From Treponema sp. (GTDB lineage: Bacteria > Spirochaetota > Spirochaetia > Treponematales > Breznakiellaceae), in contig JAIROE010000361.1 in assembly GCA_031257715.1 (NCBI GenBank), positions 1 to 5,468 of the forward strand: a stretch of 5,468 bases of DNA. Reading direction: 5' to 3'. Positions 1 to 5,356 of the stretch are shown one piece after another. The notes under the pieces are model-generated. The model made no database searches. It was not told where the DNA came from and worked only from the letters and a program-made list of their open reading frames with translations. Numbering within the stretch: position 1 is the first letter of the stretch; every line of letters begins with the position of its first letter. A program made the translations under genes and the position numbers.

Positions 1-354
1 GGAAGGGTCCACCGCGGCGATGGGGACTCCCCGGTTTACCCGGCTACCGATCGTCACATAGACCTGCGTCACCTTGCCCGCCACATCGGAATAGGCGTCC
101 ACCGTGGAACCGGCGACAATATCCCCCGAAAAGGCAATGTAGTCCCGAATCTGGCCCTGTACCGCCGGGGTGGTGTTCACCGCGAAAACCGGCGCCTCAA
201 CCGGGGCGTTCTTTTCTTTGGAAACGCCGCTTAATTTGCCGTAAGCCTCCTTGATCCGCTCGCAGCCCGAAAAAAGAAGAAGCGCGCAAATTCCGGCGGA
301 CAGGACGGCCGTTCTCCCCGGAACAGCCCCTGTCCTTTTGATTATCATTTTCAT
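1..354 (-). CDS. RND/HlyD-type efflux periplasmic adaptor, lipoprotein (partial, N-terminal part)
   Basis: This is the first 118 residues of a membrane-fusion (AcrA/MexA-like) adaptor, which would bridge an inner-membrane pump and the TolC-like channel encoded just upstream. The start ATG at 354 has a good Shine-Dalgarno (AAGGGAG at 369-363, 8 nt spacing) and lies 1 nt after the channel gene's TAG stop, so translation is probably coupled. Residues 1-31 form a lipoprotein signal: basic residues, a hydrophobic stretch (ICALLLF), then Phe-Ser-Gly-Cys with Cys31 as the likely lipidated residue. After a linker, residues about 84-116 (DAYSDVAGKVTQV, then GSRVNRGVPIAAVD) match the first half of a biotinyl-lipoyl-like domain, the hallmark of these adaptors. 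The hairpin and beta-barrel domains and the pump gene lie beyond the edge. An in-frame ATG two codons later is a possible alternative start. Family assignment is firm; substrate is unknown. Confidence 0.9.
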   Translation of the reverse strand, partial: MKMIIKRTGAVPGRTAVLSAGICALLLFSGCERIKEAYGKLSGVSKEKNAPVEAPVFAVNTTPAVQGQIRDYIAFSGDIVAGSTVDAYSDVAGKVTQVYVTIGSRVNRGVPIAAVDPS

Positions 355-355
355 G

Positions 356-1765
356 CTAATTACTCCCTTCAGTTTCCGCGGATCCTTCTTCCCGGGAACT
401 CAGGGTTCCGAAAGGAACCCCGGTGGCGTATTCAAGATCAATAAGACCGTTAAGATAATTAAACTGGTGCTCCAGCATCTGTACCCTGGCCTGCTGCAGG
501 GAAACTTCCGCGTTCTGCACCTCAAGAAAATCCTGCAGCCCCGCCCGGTAGGCTTCCTCGGTAAGCCGGTAAAACTGCTCCGCAAGTTCCACCGTCATCC
601 GCTGGGCCAGCGCCGTAATCCTGATCCGGTCCAGTGAAAGAACGGTATTGTAAATCTCCAGCTCCGTTCCGCGCATGAGTTGGGCAAGCTTGACATTAAG
701 ATCACGCACGCTGTTGTCAAGATCCTTGAGCCCCTGCCCTTCCTTGGTAAAGGGGAAGAGGCTGTTAACGCTTATGCCCAGCGTTATGGAAAAAGAGGAG
801 CCTCCCTTGAGCCAATTTCTTCCATCGGCCCAGCTGTCCTTCCAGGGGTCCTTCAGAAAACCCGGGGAATAATTCCATCCCAAATTAAGATAGGGAGTCC
901 ACAATTGCAGGGCCATTGCCCGCCGCCGGCTTTTCAGGGTAATGATGTTCTTTTGCAGTTCATAAATATCCAGATTTCCCGAAGCGGCCCTTGAAATAAG
1001 CTCCGCAGTATCGAGGGGAATAAAATCAGGCTCCCTTTCCACCGGAATCAGCTCAAAATGCGTATCATAAGGAAGCCCCAGTTGTATGGCAAAGCCCGCC
1101 AGAGTAGACCTGTACTGGTTTTCCACCTGATCAATGGAGGGCTTCATGTTTTCCATGGCCACACGGGCCTGAAGCCAGGAAAGCTCGGGAACCAGTCCCG
1201 CCCGGTAATTCTCTCCGGTCATCTGCTCCCGCCGCTGCGCCGCGGCAAAACTTTCCCGCAGTACCGCTATGTTTGCCTCCATAAGGAGCATGTTGTTGTA
1301 CAGCTTCCGTATTTCCCGCTCCATCTGGACCCGTGCCTTCTCAAAAGTGACAAGCCCCGCATCATAATCCTGCCGTATATAGGTAATACCGGCAAAAAGG
1401 GCGGCGCTTAACGTGAGGGACGCGGAGATACTCCCCTGGAGCCGGGAGGCCGACGCGAACGAACCAAGGCCTTTACCAAGCGTTCCGCTTGCGCTTACCT
1501 CCGGCAGAAACTGATTCCACACCAGATCTGACTTCCGTTTCAGGGTGTCCAGCGTAATCCCGGCCGATTCCAGACTGAGGTTGTTTTTTACCGCCAGTGA
1601 AACCGCCTCGTCCGGGTCAAGCCGCATAACGGGAGGCTGCACCGCGCCATCCGTGTTCCCCGCCGTTTGGGCCGCCAAAAAAGCGGAAACGAGCAGGCCC
1701 AGAAGCAGGCCCAGTACCGGGCGGACGCCGGCCGGCGCAGGTACGCAGGACAAATGTTGAATCAT
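356..1765 (-). CDS. TolC-family outer-membrane efflux channel protein
   Basis: Encodes an outer-membrane efflux protein (OEP family) of 469 residues, a usual length, expected to form a trimeric channel with the downstream adaptor and a pump outside the window. Residues 1-33 look like a signal peptide with a Leu-rich core (about 16-30) ending in FLAAQ. The mature part shows the internal duplication typical of TolC: helical segments with the related motifs NYRAGLVPELSWLQARV (about 186-202) and AYRAGLQDFLEVQNAEVSLQ (about 405-424). Start choice: two adjacent ATGs at 1768 and 1765 follow a strong AAAGGAGG (1779-1772); the second has the better spacing, 6 nt against 3. An upstream in-frame ATG at 1825 overlaps the regulator's stop (ATGA) but has poor Shine-Dalgarno spacing and would put about 20 polar, charged residues before the signal peptide. 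The gene lies between the TetR gene and the adaptor and is probably repressed with them. Confidence 0.92.
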   Translation of the reverse strand: MIQHLSCVPAPAGVRPVLGLLLGLLVSAFLAAQTAGNTDGAVQPPVMRLDPDEAVSLAVKNNLSLESAGITLDTLKRKSDLVWNQFLPEVSASGTLGKGLGSFASASRLQGSISASLTLSAALFAGITYIRQDYDAGLVTFEKARVQMEREIRKLYNNMLLMEANIAVLRESFAAAQRREQMTGENYRAGLVPELSWLQARVAMENMKPSIDQVENQYRSTLAGFAIQLGLPYDTHFELIPVEREPDFIPLDTAELISRAASGNLDIYELQKNIITLKSRRRAMALQLWTPYLNLGWNYSPGFLKDPWKDSWADGRNWLKGGSSFSITLGISVNSLFPFTKEGQGLKDLDNSVRDLNVKLAQLMRGTELEIYNTVLSLDRIRITALAQRMTVELAEQFYRLTEEAYRAGLQDFLEVQNAEVSLQQARVQMLEHQFNYLNGLIDLEYATGVPFGTLSSREEGSAETEGSN

Positions 1766-1771
1766 CATCGG

Positions 1772-1779
1772 CCTCCTTT
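1772..1779 (-). promoter_or_regulatory. Ribosome binding site deciding the start of the TolC-like gene
   Basis: On the minus strand this reads AAAGGAGG, a near-perfect anti-16S match. It lies 6 nt before the ATG at 1765 and 3 nt before the ATG at 1768, so it favours a start at one of these over the long upstream extension of the frame. Confidence 0.8.
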
Positions 1780-1821
1780 CTCTTGACCGGCTGCTTCGAT
1801 TGAAAGCATCATACCTTTTTT

Positions 1822-3036
1822 TCATAATATTTGAAAACCTTCCACCCCCAAAGCAATAAAGCGATACAGTACCCTGACGCTTTCGTTGGGAAGATCGGCA
1901 AACTCCATCCCTTCCGGCCGGCGCATAAGAATACTTACAACAAGGAACACCAGCCACTCGGATACTGTCTGCGCCGGCGCCTTTTTCCGGCCCTGCAGGG
2001 CATCAATCCTGATGGACTCAAAAATCCGGAGAATCCGGAAGGAAGCGGGACGGCCAAGGTTAAGCCGGCGGGTGCGAATCCAGTCGATTGCGATGAGGAT
2101 CTCGGGCCGCGAACGCAGATACGAGGCGATGGAGAAAATTCCCAGGTACAGTTGTTCTTCCGGAACCTCCGACAGCTTTATTCCCTCGCGGGCAAATTTG
2201 GCGATGCGGGTGAATTCGGTCATAAAAAGCCGGCGAAGCATGTCCTGTTTGTTCCTGAAATGGCCGTAGAGGCTGCTTTTCGAGAGCCCCGAACGGCGGG
2301 CCACCATATCCATGGACGCGTTCCAGGGGCCCGCCTCGGCCACCGCCCCGGCGACAGCCTCGAGGAGCCCCCCATCCTCAATGTTTCCAAAATCGCGGGA
2401 ACCGGCAGACGCTTCAAGAGCGTCAAATCCAAGATTTTCCGTTTTTTCCCGTTCCAGCCCCAGCCCGCAGGTTATTGATTCTTCCACAAAGGAAACAAGG
2501 CCCTCCACATCGTCTTCGCGGGGATATTCGTTGAGCATACCGGTATTTTTGCCGGTGTACTTGTGAAAATGGGCAACCCAAAAAGTAAAACTGGAGACAA
2601 TCATCTGTATGAGCGAAGGATACCCGGCCGAATACACGGCAAAACGCTGGTGCTTCTGCATGTCAATGCCCCGCTCGAGGAACTGCTCTATCATTTTTTC
2701 CGGTTCACGATCCCTGTAGATTTCAACCAGCAAAAAAACAAGAGCCCAAGGATTCCTGGCGAAATAATCCGTCTGTATGCGGATCATGATGGAAAGAGCT
2801 TCCGCATTGTCCCCGGCGGCAAAAGCCCGGTGAAAATCCTCCCTGATGTAATCCGCGTAACAGTCAAAAAAATACTGGCGCATGGCATCCTTGAGGGCCT
2901 GTTTATCCCTGAAATGCCGGTAAATGGCAGTCTTGCTGACCCCCAGTTCCCTGGCAAGATCGGAGAGGCTGGTATTAACATAAAAATTCCGTCCCCACAC
3001 ACGGAAGGCGGTTTCGACAATATCCTGTCGCTTCAT
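1822..3036 (-). CDS. Double-domain TetR/AcrR-family transcriptional regulator
   Basis: A 404-residue regulator, twice the usual length of about 200, made of two TetR units in one chain. The first DNA-binding domain covers about residues 3-50, with helix-turn-helix LARELGVSKTAIYRHFRDK (27-45). The second covers about 222-270, with VARRSGLSKSSLYGHFRNK (245-263). Both keep the TetR signature (Gly, Ser-Lys, Tyr, His-Phe, Lys), so both look able to bind DNA. Helical regions of about 60-200 and 275-404 follow each one and would be ligand-binding or dimerisation domains. The ATG at 3036 has a GGAG 10 nt upstream (3050-3047). The gene is first in an operon with the TolC-like channel and adaptor, and a palindrome lies 31 nt before its start. 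From family knowledge it is probably an autorepressor released by a toxic compound; the ligand cannot be read from sequence. The reading frame is open throughout, so the fusion is not an obvious sequencing join. Confidence 0.94.
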   Translation of the reverse strand: MKRQDIVETAFRVWGRNFYVNTSLSDLARELGVSKTAIYRHFRDKQALKDAMRQYFFDCYADYIREDFHRAFAAGDNAEALSIMIRIQTDYFARNPWALVFLLVEIYRDREPEKMIEQFLERGIDMQKHQRFAVYSAGYPSLIQMIVSSFTFWVAHFHKYTGKNTGMLNEYPREDDVEGLVSFVEESITCGLGLEREKTENLGFDALEASAGSRDFGNIEDGGLLEAVAGAVAEAGPWNASMDMVARRSGLSKSSLYGHFRNKQDMLRRLFMTEFTRIAKFAREGIKLSEVPEEQLYLGIFSIASYLRSRPEILIAIDWIRTRRLNLGRPASFRILRIFESIRIDALQGRKKAPAQTVSEWLVFLVVSILMRRPEGMEFADLPNESVRVLYRFIALGVEGFQIL

Positions 3037-3067
3037 CTGTTATCTGCTCCGGCATAACTGCCTGTAA

Positions 3068-3087
3068 GTTAACGACCGTTCGGTAAC
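3068..3087. promoter_or_regulatory. Probable TetR-type operator (20-bp imperfect palindrome)
   Basis: The plus strand reads GTTAACGACCGTTCGGTAAC. Its two 10-nt half-sites, GTTAACGACC and (reverse complement) GTTACCGAAC, differ at two positions, so 16 of 20 bases are self-complementary. The site lies just after the predicted -10 element and covers the likely transcription start of the TetR gene. A bound repressor there would block initiation. Length, symmetry and the CCG/CGG centre are typical of TetR-family operators. Assignment to the adjacent regulator is an inference from position. Confidence 0.72.
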
Positions 3088-3091
3088 AATA

Positions 3092-3120
3092 AATATAACA
3101 ATACAAAGAGGAAATGGCAA
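3092..3120 (-). promoter_or_regulatory. Predicted sigma-70-type promoter for the TetR-TolC-adaptor operon
   Basis: On the minus strand a -35-like TTGCCA (3120-3115) is separated by exactly 17 nt from a -10-like TATATT (3097-3092). Each matches five of six consensus bases (TTGACA, TATAAT). Transcription would start near 3085, inside the palindrome, leaving a leader of roughly 50 nt before the TetR start codon. The AT-rich segment stands out from the GC-rich surroundings. Confidence 0.65.
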
Positions 3121-3130
3121 CACTTTCAGG

Positions 3131-3164
3131 AAAAAAACCGGCAATTCAACATTCGAATTTACCG
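3131..3164 (-). terminator. Probable rho-independent terminator after the SIS gene
   Basis: On the minus strand, CGG and AATTC pair with GAATT and CCG around a 7-nt loop (GAATGTT), with a small 2x1 internal loop. The stem is followed by G and seven T residues (3137-3131). The stem is only 8 bp and interrupted, so it is of moderate strength, but the T tract and the position 49-82 nt after the SIS stop and just before the next promoter support the call. Confidence 0.5.
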
Positions 3165-3212
3165 CGGGGGCAGGGGGGTTGTCCGCGCGGCATGGCCGTT
3201 TGGCGGGGCGGT

Positions 3213-3899
3213 TTACGGGGTAAATTGCTCCGTGAGGGTTTTTTCCACCGCGAGGCAGAGGCTGTGGTACACGGGGAGGTGCAGTTCCTGGACTTTATAT
3301 GTTTCCCGCGCGGGGACGGCAAGGCAGATGTCGCAATGCGCCTTGAGCTTTCCTCCACCTTCCCCCGTCAGGCCCAAAACGGTCAGGCCCAGCGCTTTTG
3401 CGGTAACGGCCGCCGCCGTGACGTTTCGGGAATTACCGGATGTAGTGATCCCCAAAAAGACATCGCCGGGCGTCCCGTATCCGGCGACCTGCTGGGCGTA
3501 CACCAGGGAGGGGTCCTCATCGTTGGCATAGGCGGAAATGAGGGCGCCGTGCTGGGTCAGGGCTATGGCGGGGTATCCCCTTTGAAGGCGCCCGGCGATG
3601 TATTCGCCCGTTTCCGGATCGGCCTCCCTGATTTTCCGTTTCATCTCTTCGGGAAGGGGCCGGGAAACGGCAAAGCTTTTCATCAATTCCCCGACGATGT
3701 GATCCGCGTCGGCGGCGCTTCCGCCGTTTCCGCACACAAGCAGTTTTTTGCCGCCGGCATACGCCCCGGAAAGGAGGCCGGCCGCCCTGAAAAAAGCCCC
3801 GGCAAGGGGCTTTAGCACGGGGTACCGTTCGACCAGTTCATCGCGGTATTTTTCTATCCATTCGGTATTCACGCCAGCATTTACAGGATTGATATTCAC
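3213..3899 (-). CDS. SIS-domain sugar-phosphate isomerase, GmhA/DiaA-like
   Basis: A 228-residue SIS (sugar isomerase) protein whose closest recognisable relatives are GmhA, which converts sedoheptulose 7-phosphate to heptose 7-phosphate, and DiaA. The nucleotide-fold motif CGNGGSAADADH (56-67) and TTSGNS (152-157) form the phosphate-sugar site. Glu71, Gln204 and His212 occupy the positions of GmhA Glu65, Gln172 and His180 of E. coli, so isomerase activity is plausible. Compared with E. coli GmhA it carries about 26 extra residues (roughly 81-107, charged, PEEMKRKIREADPETGEYI) before the GYPAIAL strand. Start: GTG at 3899 overlaps the kinase stop as GTGA and has AAAGG 7 nt upstream (3911-3907); the frame stays open to 3995, but that extension lies within the kinase gene and lacks family similarity. 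It is last in its operon. The true substrate is uncertain: heptose, N-acetylhexosamine or another ketose/aldose phosphate are all possible. Confidence 0.9.
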   Translation of the reverse strand: MNINPVNAGVNTEWIEKYRDELVERYPVLKPLAGAFFRAAGLLSGAYAGGKKLLVCGNGGSAADADHIVGELMKSFAVSRPLPEEMKRKIREADPETGEYIAGRLQRGYPAIALTQHGALISAYANDEDPSLVYAQQVAGYGTPGDVFLGITTSGNSRNVTAAAVTAKALGLTVLGLTGEGGGKLKAHCDICLAVPARETYKVQELHLPVYHSLCLAVEKTLTEQFTP

Positions 3900-4858
3900 G
3901 GAATCGCCTTTGCCTTCTCCAGTCCGTTGACCGCAACGCCCAGTGCAGCCATATCGCCAAGGCATTCCCTCAGCCCCGCGGGCAGTATCACGCACTGTTT
4001 CCGCGCCGCGTCGAGGGTTTCTTCTTTGATCACTTTTTCCATGATGGTTCTGAAAAGGGATTCGCTGCGGGCGAAGATGCTACCTATGACGATGCACTGG
4101 GGGTTGAGGATGTCAATGAGGAGGGAAAGGCCCCGGCCAAGGTAAAAGGCGCTTTTTTCAATGACCGACAGTGCTTGGATATCGCCCTTTTCGGCGGCCT
4201 CGCAGACATATTTCCCCGTTTCATTACGCCCCGTCAATTCGGCGTACATGCGGCTTATGCCGCCGCCCGAGCAATAGCCTTCCCAGGAACCGCGTTTGCC
4301 GTAACCTTCGGGGCCGTCCTCGGCGATTCTGATGTGCCCCACTTCACCTGCAAGATCGCCCGCACCCCGGTACAGTCTCCCGCCGAGGATAAGCCCGCAG
4401 CCAAGACCGGTTCCAAAAGTCAAAAACGCCATGTCTGAATAGCCCCTGCCCGCCCCCCAGTACCATTCGGCAAGGGCGCAGGCGTTGGCGTCGTTTTCCA
4501 GAAAACAGGGAAGGCCGGTTTTTTTACCCAGCAGCGCCGTAACGGGAACCTCATCCCAGCCCGGCAGGTTCGGCGGAGAAAGGATAAGGCCCCGTCTGCT
4601 GTCCAGCGGGCCGCCGCAGCTTATTCCCAGCGAAGAAACGGAAGATCTGTCTATGGCGGCTTCCCCCGTCATTTCATCGATAAGCGCCGACACTTTTTCC
4701 AGCACCTTTTCAGGCCCGCCTTCGGTGGGAAAACCCGCTTTTTTTATGAGGCTCTGTCCCCCGGCGGCGCCGGGGTGGCGCCAGAGAGAAACCGCCGTTT
4801 TGGTTCCCCCTATGTCAAGGCCCAATGCGTACGGACGGGATTCATTCAGGATAGACAA
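3896..4858 (-). CDS. ROK-family sugar kinase
   Basis: A 320-residue cytoplasmic kinase of the ROK family (glucokinase, N-acetylglucosamine, N-acetylmannosamine and related kinases), which transfers phosphate from ATP to a sugar hydroxyl. The N-terminal phosphate loop is DIGGTKT (15-21). ENDANACALAEWYWGAG (121-137) holds the catalytic base Asp123. FGTGLGCGLI (148-157) is the second phosphate motif, and GEVGH (171-175) is the ROK signature with its zinc-ligand His. The usual CxCGxxGCxE zinc knuckle is replaced by GYGKRGSWEGYCSG (185-198), so the three zinc cysteines are absent. There is no N-terminal helix-turn-helix, so it is a kinase and not a ROK repressor. The start is TTG at 4858, 17 nt inside the end of luxS, with AAAGGG 6 nt upstream (4870-4865); no in-frame ATG precedes the phosphate loop. 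It overlaps the SIS gene by 4 nt. The sugar substrate cannot be assigned. Confidence 0.94.
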   Translation of the reverse strand: MSILNESRPYALGLDIGGTKTAVSLWRHPGAAGGQSLIKKAGFPTEGGPEKVLEKVSALIDEMTGEAAIDRSSVSSLGISCGGPLDSRRGLILSPPNLPGWDEVPVTALLGKKTGLPCFLENDANACALAEWYWGAGRGYSDMAFLTFGTGLGCGLILGGRLYRGAGDLAGEVGHIRIAEDGPEGYGKRGSWEGYCSGGGISRMYAELTGRNETGKYVCEAAEKGDIQALSVIEKSAFYLGRGLSLLIDILNPQCIVIGSIFARSESLFRTIMEKVIKEETLDAARKQCVILPAGLRECLGDMAALGVAVNGLEKAKAIP

Positions 4859-5318
4859 GGTTTTCCCTTTGCGGGCTCTTCACCACTTCGGCGTAGCGCC
4901 GTCCTTCCCATTTGGCCATGTCCAGATTCTGCTCGCGCCAGTTGCCGCATTCCGCAGGAGCCGCGCCGGGAATATCCCCTTCAAATTTTTCAATCCAGTC
5001 AAGCATTTCCCTTATCAGGGGAAGAATTTCGGGCGATTCCAGTTCGCCCTCAAGAATAAGGTAAAAGCCGGTACGGCAGCCCATAGGACCAAAGTACACC
5101 ACCCGGTGCCCCCATTCCCTGTGTGAACGAAGAAATGTCGCCCCCAAGTGCTCAATAGTATGCAGGGCGGGCTGATCAATTACCGGTTCATTGTTGGGCT
5201 CCCTGAAACGGAGGTCAAAGGTGGTCAGTATGGTACTGCCAAAACGATCTCTGCGGGAAACAAAGACACCCCGTTTGAGCCGCAGATGATCAACCTGAAA
5301 ACTGGCGATTTTCTCCAT
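4842..5318 (-). CDS. luxS: S-ribosylhomocysteine lyase (LuxS, autoinducer-2 synthesis)
   Basis: A complete LuxS of 158 residues, normal length. It cleaves S-ribosylhomocysteine into homocysteine and 4,5-dihydroxy-2,3-pentanedione, the precursor of autoinducer-2, in the cytoplasm. The metal site is intact: HTIEHL gives His53 and His57, with Glu56 as general base, and AECGN gives Cys124. GPMGCRTGFY supplies Cys81, equivalent to the catalytic Cys84 of B. subtilis. The N-terminal SFQVDH, with the preserved Asp-His, and the PGAAPAECG stretch also match the family. The ATG at 5318 has AGGAG 8 nt upstream (5331-5327); an in-frame ATG at 5339 would add seven residues not seen in LuxS and would swallow the Shine-Dalgarno, so I reject it. 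It follows mtnN by 38 nt and overlaps the ROK kinase gene by 17 nt, so it is the second known enzyme of the SAH detoxification pathway in this operon. Confidence 0.97.
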   Translation of the reverse strand: MEKIASFQVDHLRLKRGVFVSRRDRFGSTILTTFDLRFREPNNEPVIDQPALHTIEHLGATFLRSHREWGHRVVYFGPMGCRTGFYLILEGELESPEILPLIREMLDWIEKFEGDIPGAAPAECGNWREQNLDMAKWEGRRYAEVVKSPQRENLVYPE

Positions 5319-5326
5319 GACGTATA

Positions 5327-5331
5327 CTCCT
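5327..5331 (-). promoter_or_regulatory. Ribosome binding site of luxS
   Basis: AGGAG on the minus strand, 8 nt before the ATG at 5318. It fixes the luxS start and excludes the longer frame beginning at 5339. Confidence 0.8.
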
Positions 5332-5334
5332 GTT

Positions 5335-5350
5335 GCCATGCGGGCATGGC
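5335..5350 (-). repeat. Short perfect inverted repeat between mtnN and luxS
   Basis: The minus strand reads GCCATGCCCGCATGGC, a 6-bp GC-rich stem (7 bp if a 2-nt loop is allowed) with loop CCCG. It sits in the 38-nt intergenic gap, 3 nt before the luxS Shine-Dalgarno. There is no following T tract, so it is not a normal terminator. It could affect luxS translation or mRNA processing, or be chance. Confidence 0.45.
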
Positions 5351-5356
5351 GGCATT

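Noticed and set aside
1792..1808. Small inverted repeat (TGCTT/AAGCA) between the TetR and TolC-like genes
   Set aside because: The stem is only 5-6 bp with AT pairs and no T tract after it on the transcribed strand, so chance is a sufficient explanation.
1831..2478. Long plus-strand open frame opposite the TetR gene
   Set aside because: It is antisense to a clear double TetR protein, shows no recognisable family and has a low-complexity, Arg/Pro-rich composition as expected from a shadow of GC-rich coding DNA.
3114..3815. Plus-strand frame of 233 residues opposite the SIS gene
   Set aside because: It overlaps the isomerase almost completely, is Gly-rich with no motif, and starts within the divergent terminator/promoter region.
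3900..3995. N-terminal extension of the SIS protein
   Set aside because: It lies inside the kinase gene, is rich in Arg, Gly and Cys, and has no similarity to SIS proteins; the GTGA overlap with a Shine-Dalgarno explains the real start.
4485..5126. Plus-strand frame of 213 residues opposite luxS and the ROK kinase
   Set aside because: Both minus-strand genes carry intact catalytic motifs; the opposite frame has no family signature and no plausible ribosome binding site that I can see.
5319..5339. Upstream in-frame ATG for luxS
   Set aside because: It would add seven residues encoded by the Shine-Dalgarno region, and LuxS proteins normally begin close to the MEKIASF position.
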